A DNA stretch of 64,000 bases. Origin: Elusimicrobiota bacterium. GTDB lineage: Bacteria > Elusimicrobiota > Elusimicrobia > UBA1565 > UBA9628. The notes under the pieces are model-generated. The model did no database searches. It worked only from the letters and a program-made list of their open reading frames with translations, and was not told the origin of the DNA. Below are positions 9,247 through 17,795 of the stretch, piece by piece. Position 1 is the first letter of the stretch. Each line of letters begins with the position of its first letter. The stretch lies in contig JACRDQ010000029.1 in assembly GCA_016218545.1 (NCBI GenBank), forward strand, positions 18,034 through 82,033, in the 5' to 3' direction. The position numbers and the translations under genes were made by a program.

Positions 9247-10652
9247 GCCCTCGTTTCGAGGACCTGCGGCCCGACGACTATCCCCGCGTGGCCGGAGCCG
9301 CGGACTACGGGGAGATCTACCTCGAGGAGTCCCGCGGCCTGGGCATCCGGATGGAGGACTCCAGCATCGACGACGTCGCCTCGGTCTCCGAGCGCGGCTT
9401 GGCGGTGCGCTTCCTGCGCCGCAAGGGCTCGGCCGTGGAGACCCTGCACGGCAGCGCCAACTCCATCGACCCTGCCACCGCGGCGCGCCTGAGCCGCGAG
9501 CTCCTGGGCAACCCCCTCAAGGCCGGGCAGGGCCGCGCCTTGAAGCCCACCATGCACCGGCACCCCATGACGACCGACCCCTTGTCCGTGCCCCTGGACA
9601 AGAAGATCAGCATGCTGCGGCTCATGAACAGCCTGGTGCGGTCCGAGTTCCCCCACATCCGCCAGGTCACGCTCTCCTACGCGGAACGCCGCAAGGCCTT
9701 CGCGGTCATCAACTCGGACGGCGCCTTCCGGCGCGAGGAGCGCACGGGCCTGCTGCTCTCCCTGACGGTGGTGGCGGAGAAGAACGGCGTCCTGCAGAGC
9801 GGGACGGCCTCGGTCGGCGCGATCAAGGGCTTCGAGCTCCTCTCGGGGCAGGTTCCCGCCGGCCTGTGCCGCACCGCGGCCAAGCGGGCCGTGGCCAAGC
9901 TCGACGCTCCCAAGGCCAGGGCCGGGGAGACGACGGTCGTCATCTCCAGCTCGGCGGGAGGGACCCTCATCCACGAGGCCATCGGCCACTCCCTCGAGGC
10001 CGACGCCATCCAGGAGGGGACCTCCCCCGCCTACAAAGGTCGCCTGGGCAAGCTCGTGGCCCCGGAGACCGTCTCCATCATCGACGACCCGACCATGCCC
10101 ACCCTGCGCGGGAGCTTCGCTTTCGACGACGAGGGCGTGCCGGCCGGCCCCACGGTCCTGGTCAAGGACGGCGTCCTCACGGACTACCTCTACGACCGCT
10201 CGACCGCCATGCGGGAAGGCAAGCCCTCCAACGGCCACGGCAGGCGCGAGTCCTTCTACTGCCGCCCCATCCCGCGCATGTCGAACCTCTACATCGCCCC
10301 GGGGCCCGACGACCCGGCGGTCATCTTGTCCGAGCTCAAGAGCGGCATCCTCGTGACGCACATGGGCTCCGGCCAGGTCAACACCACGACCGGGGAGTTC
10401 GTCTTCGAGGTCGACGAGGGCTATCGGGTGGAGGACGGACAGATCAAAGGACTCGTGCGCGACGCCAATCTTCTCGGCGTGGGGCCCGAGGTGCTCAAGT
10501 CCATCGACCGGCTCGGCTCGGACCTGGGCTGGGGCATCGGCAGCTGCGGCAAGGACGGCCAGACCGTCCCGGTCACGGACGGCCAGCCGACCCTCCGCAT
10601 CCCGAAACTCCTCATCGGAGGACGGCACGAAGGAGGCCCGGATGGCGTCTAA
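9243..10652 (+). CDS. tldD: TldD family metalloprotease
   Basis: 469 residues, normal length for TldD/PmbA. The zinc motif HEAIGH is at 244-249, followed by SLEAD. The C-terminal GSCGKDGQ and TLRIPKLLIGG are typical. TldD works with TldE to cleave unfolded peptides; in E. coli the pair matures microcin B17 and degrades CcdA. No TldE lies in this window, so the partner is elsewhere or absent. The ATG overlaps the kinase stop, and its 3' end overlaps the next lipoprotein gene by 11 bases. Confidence 0.92.
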   Translation: MSPRFEDLRPDDYPRVAGAADYGEIYLEESRGLGIRMEDSSIDDVASVSERGLAVRFLRRKGSAVETLHGSANSIDPATAARLSRELLGNPLKAGQGRALKPTMHRHPMTTDPLSVPLDKKISMLRLMNSLVRSEFPHIRQVTLSYAERRKAFAVINSDGAFRREERTGLLLSLTVVAEKNGVLQSGTASVGAIKGFELLSGQVPAGLCRTAAKRAVAKLDAPKARAGETTVVISSSAGGTLIHEAIGHSLEADAIQEGTSPAYKGRLGKLVAPETVSIIDDPTMPTLRGSFAFDDEGVPAGPTVLVKDGVLTDYLYDRSTAMREGKPSNGHGRRESFYCRPIPRMSNLYIAPGPDDPAVILSELKSGILVTHMGSGQVNTTTGEFVFEVDEGYRVEDGQIKGLVRDANLLGVGPEVLKSIDRLGSDLGWGIGSCGKDGQTVPVTDGQPTLRIPKLLIGGRHEGGPDGV

Positions 10653-11109
10653 ACTCGTCCTGCTCGGTCTCTTGGCGTTCGTCAACGGCTGCCGCGAAAC
10701 GACGACGGTCCCGGAAGCGCAAGACCGGCCTCTCCAGGCCGGAGGCGCCGCGTCCGGCCGGGAGGGGATCATGGAATGGAAGGGACAACACTGCGGCGTG
10801 ACGCAGCCCGCGAGCCGGGCGGCGAAGACGCCCGCCGAATGGACGGCCCTCTGGGCGCAGATCGGACAGCCCGCCCCGACGGAGCTGGGCGAGCGCTTCG
10901 CCGCGGCCGTGTTCCTCGGCAGCCGCCCGACCGGAGGCTTCGGCGTCCGGTTCCGCGAGCCTTCGGCCGAGGGCGGCGCGCTCAAGGTCCGCTACGAGGT
11001 CCTCGTCCCCACGGGCTTCGTGACTCAGGCCTTCACCGAACCCTACGCGGTGCGGCTCTTCCCCAAGACCGACCTTCCCGTCGAGCTCGTGGAGGCGGCC
11101 TCGCCATGA
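10642..11109 (+). CDS. PrcB-like probable lipoprotein
   Basis: 155 residues. The N-terminal hydrophobic stretch ends VNGC (Cys17), a weak but usable lipobox. The body contains VFLGSRPTGGFGVRF and a later PYAVRLFPK, the hallmark pattern of the PrcB C-terminal domain, first described as the partner of the treponemal protease PrtP/dentilisin complex. It is probably membrane-anchored in the periplasm or outer membrane. It overlaps tldD upstream and the next gene downstream (ATGA). Association with the adjacent protease is an inference. Confidence 0.65.
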   Translation: MASKLVLLGLLAFVNGCRETTTVPEAQDRPLQAGGAASGREGIMEWKGQHCGVTQPASRAAKTPAEWTALWAQIGQPAPTELGERFAAAVFLGSRPTGGFGVRFREPSAEGGALKVRYEVLVPTGFVTQAFTEPYAVRLFPKTDLPVELVEAASP

Positions 11110-11852
11110 TCCGCGGTTTCCTCCTCTGGAGCCTCCTGGCCTCGGCCCCGCCGGTCCAGGCCCAGGAGGCCGCGCCCCCCGCGCAGGAGGCGGCCGCGGC
11201 CGAGGAGGGCGGCCTCTGGTCGAGGCAAGGCTCCTCCCTGGTCCTCAGGGATTCCTCTGGGACCGTCGTCAACGAGATCCCGCTGCGGACCTCGGAAGAG
11301 CTCATGGGCTCGGGACTCAGGATGAGCAGGACCACGGGGAACGTCTCCGAGAACGGCCGTTTCGCGTGGACGCTCCACAAGACCACGGTCTGGAACCTCT
11401 CGAAGACGAAGGCCCTCCGCGAGGACCGCACCTTGCGCTTCTTCGGCACGAGCGGCCGGGAGCTCTGGTCCCAGCCGGGCGCCGACGCTCCGGCCCAAGG
11501 CGAGCCCGTGGCCATGAACGCCACGGGGGAGACCGTGGCCGTCTCGGTCCTGGGGCCCGGCGGCTGGAAGGTCTCCGTCAGGAGCTTCCTCGGCACCCCG
11601 GTCTGGGAGCTCGACGGTCTGCAGAACCTCTCCTCCGTCTCGCTGACCCCTGAGGGGGCCTACGCCCTCATCCGCTGGTCCGAGACGGACAAGAGCGCCA
11701 CGCACACCTTCGTCGCGCCGGCCACCGGGGAGCGCAAGGACATCCCCTCCGACGAGTTCGTCCTCGGCGCGGCCAGGATATCGGCGGACGGCAAGGTCTT
11801 CGCGGGCCTCCGGCTCCTGCACGAGTTCAAGAAAGCCCCAGTCAAGCCATGA
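11106..11852 (+). CDS. Exported protein of unknown function, beta-repeat-like
   Basis: 248 residues with a signal peptide (hydrophobic 3-18, Ala-rich cleavage around APPVQAQ). The mature part is made of short strands with repeated Trp and Gly turns (FAWTLHKTTVWNL, GGWKVSVRSFLG, YALIRWSETDK), resembling beta-propeller blades of the YncE/WD type. I do not recognise a family. It is fourth in the kinase-TldD chain and overlaps both neighbours (ATGA at each end), so it is almost surely co-expressed with them. Confidence 0.7.
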   Translation: MIRGFLLWSLLASAPPVQAQEAAPPAQEAAAAEEGGLWSRQGSSLVLRDSSGTVVNEIPLRTSEELMGSGLRMSRTTGNVSENGRFAWTLHKTTVWNLSKTKALREDRTLRFFGTSGRELWSQPGADAPAQGEPVAMNATGETVAVSVLGPGGWKVSVRSFLGTPVWELDGLQNLSSVSLTPEGAYALIRWSETDKSATHTFVAPATGERKDIPSDEFVLGAARISADGKVFAGLRLLHEFKKAPVKP

Positions 11853-13429
11853 TCCGGGTCCGCCGCGGACTGGCCCTGCTGGGCTGCCTGGCGCTCCTCG
11901 GGGCCTTCCCCGCGGCCGCCCAGGTCGACCTCGACCTCTCCGAGCACGACGTCCTCATCGACCGCATGAGGGAGACCCTCCAGAAGGACCCGTCCACGGT
12001 GGATTCCCTCGTCGACCGGATCGGGAAGTCCTCCATCGCGGGCCTCATCTCCACCAACGCGGACCAGGAAAAGCGCGCCGAGGACATCAAGCTCTGGATC
12101 GGCGAGAACCCGGAGCAAGCCGCCCAGATCGCGGTCGGGCTGGCCCGGGACGACGCCGAGGACGACGACGCCTTCGAGTCAGCGCTCATGACGAGCCACC
12201 GCATGAGCAAGTCCGCGTTCAAGCTGAGCACCGAGCTCGACCGGACCATCTACGGCAGGCTCAAGAAGTCGAGCCGGCAGACCCGCGCGTCCAAGAACGA
12301 CGAGGTCCTCAAGGACGAGCAGAAGGGCGAGTTGGTCAAGACCCTCTTCGAAGGGGACGGCTCCATGTCCGGCAAGGTGCTCACCTTCGACGGTCCCGGC
12401 GGAGGGGAGCCCCCTCCCGCCCCGGCCATCGCGGCCTCGGGATTCTACGACAACCTGAGCTCCCTGAACATGGGCGGCTATTCGCCGCAACTGCTCGCCA
12501 TCCAGAGCGCCCTCAACAACCGCCGGGTGCCGGGCGCCCCGCGCCTCGTCGAGACCGGCCGCCTCGACTACGAGACCCTGAGCTACCCCGCCTACCAGAT
12601 GCGCTACGACGTCGCCGGCCTCGACAAGCGCCTGCGCTTCGAGCGCAACCTCTCCCTCGCGCGCCTCCTGGGAAAGGACAGGTCCCTCACCGCCTCCCAG
12701 CTCCAGCGCGAGGAGACGGGCCGGCTGCTCGAGGCCGAGGCCGGAGGCAGAGCGCCCTCGGACCCCAGGCTCGCCAAGAGGCTCGCGCTCCTGGGGCGCA
12801 TCAGGAGCCTTCTCGCGGACTTCGACGCCGCGGCGGGCGCCAGCAAGGACCCCGCGAAGATCACGCGCGGCCTGCTCCACTCCCTCGGCTCCAAGCAGAA
12901 GGAGGCCGCGCGCTGGCTCACGGTCGCCTCCCTGGAGGAGGAGCTCTCCATGGTCGAGTCCGAGGAGGGCTTCCTCTCCCCCGAGCTCCTGGCCGCGATC
13001 GACGCCTGCCCGGTGCCGGACGACGCCAAGACGGCCTACAAGCGCCGCGGGGAGGACTACCGCAAGAGGCTGTCCACCCTGAAGGCCAACGACGCCGCGG
13101 CCATCGCCGGACTCGAGGCCCCCGGGTGGGAGGCCGGCGTCGGCAAGGTGCAGGCCCTGCTCGCGCAGAACGCGGGCCTGCGCAAGGACCTGAGCCGCAA
13201 CATCCGCGACTACACCGCGGTCCCGCCGCGCCTGGCCGCTACGCGGCGCGTCCTCCCCCGCTGGAAGCGGCTCCTCGACGACTTCGTCCGCCGTTTCCTG
13301 CCCTCGAGCGACTACGCCCTGCGGCTAAAAAGGGAAGAGTCGGAGTCCTCCCGGCTGAGAGACGTCTTTCTCAAGATCGCCTCAGGGGACCTCGAGGCGG
13401 CCCACCAGATCCTGACCGCCGGGTTCTAG
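11849..13429 (+). CDS. Large exported protein, unrecognised, mostly helical
   Basis: 526 residues with a clear signal peptide (cleavage near FPAAAQ, 24-25). The mature part is rich in charged residues, Leu and Ala. It looks largely alpha-helical, with a low-complexity Gly/Pro linker near 190 (GPGGGEPPPAPA). No catalytic motif or membrane helix is visible. The start overlaps the preceding stop (ATGA). It is the last gene of the kinase-TldD operon; a promoter for the next gene begins 22 bases after its stop. The function is unknown; a periplasmic scaffold or a TldD-related client are possibilities only. Confidence 0.7.
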   Translation: MIRVRRGLALLGCLALLGAFPAAAQVDLDLSEHDVLIDRMRETLQKDPSTVDSLVDRIGKSSIAGLISTNADQEKRAEDIKLWIGENPEQAAQIAVGLARDDAEDDDAFESALMTSHRMSKSAFKLSTELDRTIYGRLKKSSRQTRASKNDEVLKDEQKGELVKTLFEGDGSMSGKVLTFDGPGGGEPPPAPAIAASGFYDNLSSLNMGGYSPQLLAIQSALNNRRVPGAPRLVETGRLDYETLSYPAYQMRYDVAGLDKRLRFERNLSLARLLGKDRSLTASQLQREETGRLLEAEAGGRAPSDPRLAKRLALLGRIRSLLADFDAAAGASKDPAKITRGLLHSLGSKQKEAARWLTVASLEEELSMVESEEGFLSPELLAAIDACPVPDDAKTAYKRRGEDYRKRLSTLKANDAAAIAGLEAPGWEAGVGKVQALLAQNAGLRKDLSRNIRDYTAVPPRLAATRRVLPRWKRLLDDFVRRFLPSSDYALRLKREESESSRLRDVFLKIASGDLEAAHQILTAGF

Positions 13430-13450
13430 GAGCCTGAGTCGGCGCGCCTA

Positions 13451-13480
13451 TGCTATGATTGGCCATATTTGGAAGGAGGT
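13451..13480 (+). promoter_or_regulatory. Extended -10 promoter and strong RBS, secretin-domain gene
   Basis: TGC-TATGAT (13451-13459) is an extended -10. AAGGAGGT (13473-13480) lies seven bases before the ATG at 13488. Their order shows that an upstream in-frame ATG at 13455 sits inside the -10 and cannot be the start. Confidence 0.65.
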
Positions 13481-13487
13481 GGATACC

Positions 13488-14066
13488 ATGAGGAAGATGC
13501 TGGCGGTTGCGTGCGTGGGAGCGGCGCTGATGGCGCAGGGGACGCGGGTCCGTGCAGCCGAAACTCAGGCTCCAGCCGGGCGCCATCCGCTCGACACCAG
13601 GGTCACGGTCCGCGTGAAAGGAGTGCCCATCGCGAATTTCCTCGACAACATCTCCGAGCAGGCCAAGGTGAATTTCATCGTCACCGAGGGCCTCGAGGGC
13701 AAGCAGGTCACGGCCTTCCTGCAGAACGTCACGGCGCGGGAGGCCCTCCAGATCCTGCTGGAGATCAAGGGCCTGACCTACCAGCAGATCGGGAGGACCA
13801 ACACCTACGTGATCGCTCCCCGCTCTAAGGAGGTCGAACCCGTGAGCACGCGCATCTACTCGCTGGACCACATCGACCTGGACGCCTCGGGAGGGGACAC
13901 CGCGATCGTCCTGGCCGTGCGGAGCGTGCTCAGCAAGGCGGGAAGGGTCGTGGCCGACCCGTGGACCAACGTCCTCGTGGTCACCGACTTCCCGGAGCTC
14001 TTCCCCCAGATCGAGCAGGTCATCGCCGAGCTCGACAAGCCCTCCCGGAACGTCAAGAAGAAGTGA
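13488..14066 (+). CDS. Stand-alone secretin N-domain protein
   Basis: 192 residues. A signal peptide (1-24) is followed by an STN/N0-like domain (about 30-105, VTVRVKGVPIANFLDNIS) and an N1/NolW-like domain (about 112-185, ending LVVTDFPELFPQIEQVIAELD). Both occur in the periplasmic part of PilQ/GspD secretins, but the outer-membrane barrel is absent, and the gene has its own promoter, ribosome site and Lys-rich end, so it is not an obvious truncation. It could be a pilus or secretion accessory that docks on a secretin encoded elsewhere. Minor-pilin genes lie 2 kb away. Confidence 0.75.
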   Translation: MRKMLAVACVGAALMAQGTRVRAAETQAPAGRHPLDTRVTVRVKGVPIANFLDNISEQAKVNFIVTEGLEGKQVTAFLQNVTAREALQILLEIKGLTYQQIGRTNTYVIAPRSKEVEPVSTRIYSLDHIDLDASGGDTAIVLAVRSVLSKAGRVVADPWTNVLVVTDFPELFPQIEQVIAELDKPSRNVKKK

Positions 14067-14067
14067 A

Positions 14068-14090
14068 CGAGGGGCGGCCCCCCCGGCTCG
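14068..14090. terminator. Weak hairpin between convergent genes
   Basis: GGGG-CGG-CCCC (14071-14081) within a CGAG...CTCG frame separates the convergent secretin-domain and response-regulator genes. There is no U-tract, so an intrinsic terminator is doubtful. Confidence 0.2.
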
Positions 14091-14091
14091 C

Positions 14092-14790
14092 TCAAGCCGG
14101 CGGCGCGATGCTGTAGCCTCGGCCCGAGACGACGATGAGCCACCGGTCCGAGCGCCAGCCGAGCTTGAGCCGGACGCGGCGGACGTGCACGTCCACGGTC
14201 CGAAGCGCGATCTCGGAGGGCGGGTCCATCCCCCAGACCCGGCGGTAGAGCTCAGACCGGTCCTCGGGCTCCGGGCTGCGGCAAGCCAGCTCGTAGAGGA
14301 GGCTGAACTCCTTGGGCGTCAGGTGCGGGAACTCCTTGCCCTTGAGCGTGACGAGCTTGCGGCCGTAGTCGAGGCGCAGGTCTCCGACCGCGACCTCGGG
14401 CGGATGCTCCGCCTCGGGCCGTGAGCGCCTCAGCAGAGCCCGGCAATAGGCCAGCAGCCTATCCGCCTTGACCGGCTTGGTCAGGTAGTCGTCGGCTCCC
14501 ATGTCGAGGCAGGCCACGTCCTGGCCCTCGCGGTCGTTGCCGGTCAGGATGAGGACCGGGATGCTCGCGCTGCGCAGGTCCTGCTTGAGCCGCTGGCAGA
14601 CCTCGATGCCGCCGATGCCGGGCAGGACGAGGTCGAGGATGATGAGGTCCGGCGTCTCCGCGAGCGCCTTGGCCGCTCCCGCCGTGCCCGTGGCGGCCTC
14701 GGCCACGGCGTAGCCGTCGCGGACCAGGACGTCGGCCACGGCTCTGCGGAACGCGGCGTCGTCTTCGATGAGCAGGACCCTTTGAGCCAT
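14092..14790 (-). CDS. OmpR/PhoB-family response regulator
   Basis: 232 residues. The receiver domain has acidic ED/D at 9-11, phospho-acceptor Asp53 (LIILDLVLPGIGG) and the conserved Lys in TKPVKADRLL. A winged-helix Trans_reg_C domain covers about 130-230 (LTPKEFSLLYELAC, TVDVHVRRVRLKL). It is a DNA-binding transcription factor. It is divergent from the adjacent membrane histidine kinase, its likely partner. TATAAT ends eight bases before its ATG and no Shine-Dalgarno exists, so the mRNA is probably leaderless. Confidence 0.92.
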   Translation of the reverse strand: MAQRVLLIEDDAAFRRAVADVLVRDGYAVAEAATGTAGAAKALAETPDLIILDLVLPGIGGIEVCQRLKQDLRSASIPVLILTGNDREGQDVACLDMGADDYLTKPVKADRLLAYCRALLRRSRPEAEHPPEVAVGDLRLDYGRKLVTLKGKEFPHLTPKEFSLLYELACRSPEPEDRSELYRRVWGMDPPSEIALRTVDVHVRRVRLKLGWRSDRWLIVVSGRGYSIAPPA

Positions 14791-14797
14791 CGGCTTT

Positions 14798-14807
14798 ATT
14801 ATATAAC
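14798..14807. promoter_or_regulatory. Symmetric bidirectional -10 for response regulator and kinase
   Basis: TATAAT (minus, 14798-14803) and TATAAC (plus, 14802-14807) overlap in a TTATATAA core. The regulator ATG lies eight bases and the kinase ATG ten bases from their hexamers. One AT-rich patch thus appears to drive both divergent genes. Confidence 0.5.
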
Positions 14808-14816
14808 CTTACCGGT

Positions 14817-16013
14817 ATGCGGAGCAGATACCTGCTGTTCTTCCGCGCGGTCCTGGCCGAGACCCTGCTCCTGCAGTGCCTCTACGCCCCGGGCGAAGCG
14901 GGGCAGGGCTGGCGGCACTGGATACTGCTCGGGCTCTACGCCTTCTTCGCCGTGTCCTTCTTCCTCCTCGAGAGCCGCCTGCCGGCCCTCGGGGCCTGGC
15001 TCCCCGTCTCCTTCATCGTGGACCTGGGGATGACCTCGCTGATCCTGCACGCGGCCGGCGGGTTCGCCGACGACTTCCACATGGCCTTCTTCCTGGTCAT
15101 CCTAAGCACGGCCCTCATCGACAGCATGACCTTCAGCTTCGTGGTGGGCGGGGTGGCCTGCGCGGTCTACGCGTCGCTCGCCCTGCCCAGCTTTCGCGAC
15201 GCTCTGCAGCCCTTCTACCTCCTGCGCCTCTCTCTGCTCCTGACCACGGCCTTCTTCAGCACCTTCATCGCAGACCATGCCCGGCGCGTCAAGACCGCCA
15301 CGGCGAAGGAGTTCGAGGAACGGCTCGCCTGGCTGGAGCGCCTCTCCTTCACGGGTCAAGCGCTCGCGCGCGTCCTCCACGAGCTCAAGACGCCCCTGGG
15401 CACCATCGGCCTCACCGCGGAGTCGGCCCGGACCCTGCTCGCCAAGGGCGACGCGTCCGGGCTCGAGACCCGCCTGGCCGGCATCGAGGCCGAAGCGGAC
15501 CGCGCCGCCGGGATCGTTTCCGGCTATCTCGAGTTCGTCCGGCCCACCCAGCTCCCTCTCACCCCCCTGCCCATCCAGGAGCCGCTGCGGCAGGCCTTGG
15601 CCTCGGCCAGCCTCCGCCTGGATGAGATGAACATCGCTGTCTTGCAGGACCTGGGCCCGGACCTCGTGGTGGAGGCAAGCCGCCGCCACCTCGTCCAGCT
15701 CTTCACCATCCTCATCGACAACGCCATCGCGGCCATGCCCCTGGGCGGCAGGCTGACCGTGCGGGTGCGCCCCGAGTCGGGCAAGGCCGTGGCGGCCATC
15801 CAGGACACGGGCGTGGGCCTGACCCCCGAGGCGCAGGCCCGGCTCTTCGAGGACTTCGCCACGTCGAGGCCCGAGGCCGGCGGCACGGGCCTGGGACTCT
15901 CCATCGGCCGCTGGATCGCGCTCAAGCACCACGGCGACCTCTCGCTCGCCAGCCCCGGCCAAGCCAAGGGCGCGGTCGCCACGATGACCCTTCCCCTCGC
16001 CGCCCAACGTTAA
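14817..16013 (+). CDS. Membrane sensor histidine kinase
   Basis: 398 residues. Five to six hydrophobic segments fill residues 5-155 with only short loops, so sensing is probably within or near the membrane. HisKA carries His188 (LHELKTPLGTI). The HATPase_c domain has LIDNAIAAM, DTGVGL and GGTGLGLSI. This arrangement resembles NtrB/PilS-like kinases. It is divergently paired with the OmpR-type regulator at 14092-14790. Three pilin-like genes begin 48 bases after its stop, on the same strand, so the pair might control pili; this is inference only. Confidence 0.88.
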   Translation: MRSRYLLFFRAVLAETLLLQCLYAPGEAGQGWRHWILLGLYAFFAVSFFLLESRLPALGAWLPVSFIVDLGMTSLILHAAGGFADDFHMAFFLVILSTALIDSMTFSFVVGGVACAVYASLALPSFRDALQPFYLLRLSLLLTTAFFSTFIADHARRVKTATAKEFEERLAWLERLSFTGQALARVLHELKTPLGTIGLTAESARTLLAKGDASGLETRLAGIEAEADRAAGIVSGYLEFVRPTQLPLTPLPIQEPLRQALASASLRLDEMNIAVLQDLGPDLVVEASRRHLVQLFTILIDNAIAAMPLGGRLTVRVRPESGKAVAAIQDTGVGLTPEAQARLFEDFATSRPEAGGTGLGLSIGRWIALKHHGDLSLASPGQAKGAVATMTLPLAAQR

Positions 16014-16061
16014 CAAAAAGTTTGGTGGCGGGCTCCCCCCCGCGGGGCTAACCTATGGGTG

Positions 16062-17795
16062 ATGACCGCCAGGACTTCACGACGGCTGCAGCGCAAGGCC
16101 AAGGGCGCGGTCCAGGCCGGAGGCCGAGCGTCCCGAGCGCCCTCAGGAAAGGCGTGGACGGCTCGGGGCTCCATCCTCCTGGAGACGGTGCTGGCCATGT
16201 TCATCATGACCACGGTGGGCGTGTCCCTGCTCTCCATGGTCCAACGCTCGCTCGTCGTGTCCTTCAAGGCCCGCGAGCAGATGACCTGCTCCCGCATGGT
16301 CCAGACCGGCTCGGCCCGGATCAAGAACCTCGACTTCTACTACCTCTTCGCCGCCGACTCCGGCCAGGCGGGCTACGGCCTGCAGGCGGCCTATCCCTAT
16401 CGGACCTCGTTGGACGGGATCAAAAGCACCCTGGGAACAGCCCAGTTCGACCGGTTCCGCATCCAGGTGACCTTCATGCGCCGGGACATCTCGGACTCCA
16501 ACGGCGACGGCCTCACCTCGGACCTCGTCCCGTTCAAAGACGACAACGCCGACGCCATCGATGACATCGACTCCAACATCCGCTACCGGGACCAGAACAC
16601 GGACGGGGATTTCTTCGACACCTACGTCGCGGCCGGCCGGACGGTGGCGGAGCAGCCCGACACCCACATCAAGAAGGTGCAGCTCGACATCTTCCGCCGG
16701 GGCCGTCTCGTCTGCTCCCAGACCGAGCTCGTCTCCCTGGAGCAGTTCTCAGGGGACTACAACCCCTCCAGCGAGGCCTCCCTCTCCCTGCTGATCTCCA
16801 CTCCGGCCAACAACGGCTTCCTGTACAGCCTCGCCTCGGCCAGCCAACAGCAGGCCTGGGCCCTGCCGTTGTCCAAGCCCTACCCCGCCGACATCCAGCG
16901 CTACCGCGCAGACAGCGTCTCCCCCTTGACGGTCGCGGGCGAGACCGACCCCCTGGCCGGCGTGAACCTCTACGTCAACGCCAGCGGCGTCCTTGCGAAC
17001 CTCGCCGCGGGCATGGACGGAGCCTTCTCCGGCCCGCCTCTGGCGGTCACGCTCGCCTTGGCGGAGGGCGGCGACGAGCTGCGCGGCCAGGCGTCCAAGG
17101 ACGGCTACACCTCCCCCATCGGGCAGAGGAGCCTCATCTACGACCTCCAGCCCCCCTCGGCCTCGTCCCTGTCCCCGGCTCCGGGGGGCACGGCCAACAC
17201 CAGGTCCCCTTACGTGGCCGCGGTCCTCGCCGACCCAGGGCTCTCCACGACCACGACCAGCGGCATCTGCCCCGACGTCATCACCCTCCTCATCGACGGC
17301 GCTGCGGTCGGCCACTCCTACCTCGACGGCGCCGTGGTCTGGATCGACCCGGCCACCGGCGCCTCCCCCGTGCTTTCGACCGGGACCTACGCCGCGGCCG
17401 TCGAGTTCGGCGATTACGCCGGCTACAAGGCGAGCGTCACCTGGACCTTCACCCTCGCCGTCCCGGACACGGACAACTCGGCCCCTTCGGTCGCCAACAA
17501 GACGCCCCTCGGCGCCTCGGCCCCCTCCCTGCCCGAGATCTCGGCCAAGGTCTTCGACAACCAGAGCGGCATCATCCCCGCCAGCATCGTCCTGAAGCTC
17601 GACGGGGCGGTGGTCGTGGATTCCTCCGACATCGGCTCCCACTACGACCCGGGCACGGACCGGGTCTACTACACGCCGGCCTCGAGCTTCGTCTCCGGGA
17701 GCAACCACTCCGTGGAGCTCACCGCCTCCCATTGGGCCACGGACCCGGCGGACAAGGTCACCACGGTCGAGACCTGGGACTTCACCATCGAATGA
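16062..17795 (+). CDS. PilV-like minor pilin with Ig-like C-terminal region
   Basis: 577 residues (a GTG three bases earlier is an alternative start). A long basic leader of about 35 residues ends ...TARG, then SILLETVLAMFIMTTVG: the type IV prepilin cleavage site with Glu at +5 and a hydrophobic helix. The body has Asp/Asn-rich loops (DSNGDGLTSD, DQNTDGDFFD) that look like calcium-binding loops, and Thr/Ser-rich beta repeats (about 240-577) like bacterial Ig domains. It is far larger than a normal minor pilin, suggesting a tip or adhesive subunit. It overlaps the next pilin gene (ATGA). Confidence 0.75.
   Translation: MTARTSRRLQRKAKGAVQAGGRASRAPSGKAWTARGSILLETVLAMFIMTTVGVSLLSMVQRSLVVSFKAREQMTCSRMVQTGSARIKNLDFYYLFAADSGQAGYGLQAAYPYRTSLDGIKSTLGTAQFDRFRIQVTFMRRDISDSNGDGLTSDLVPFKDDNADAIDDIDSNIRYRDQNTDGDFFDTYVAAGRTVAEQPDTHIKKVQLDIFRRGRLVCSQTELVSLEQFSGDYNPSSEASLSLLISTPANNGFLYSLASASQQQAWALPLSKPYPADIQRYRADSVSPLTVAGETDPLAGVNLYVNASGVLANLAAGMDGAFSGPPLAVTLALAEGGDELRGQASKDGYTSPIGQRSLIYDLQPPSASSLSPAPGGTANTRSPYVAAVLADPGLSTTTTSGICPDVITLLIDGAAVGHSYLDGAVVWIDPATGASPVLSTGTYAAAVEFGDYAGYKASVTWTFTLAVPDTDNSAPSVANKTPLGASAPSLPEISAKVFDNQSGIIPASIVLKLDGAVVVDSSDIGSHYDPGTDRVYYTPASSFVSGSNHSVELTASHWATDPADKVTTVETWDFTIE

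Noticed and set aside
13455..13487. Earlier ATG for the secretin-domain gene
   Set aside because: It lies inside the -10 hexamer, and a strong Shine-Dalgarno points to ATG 13488.
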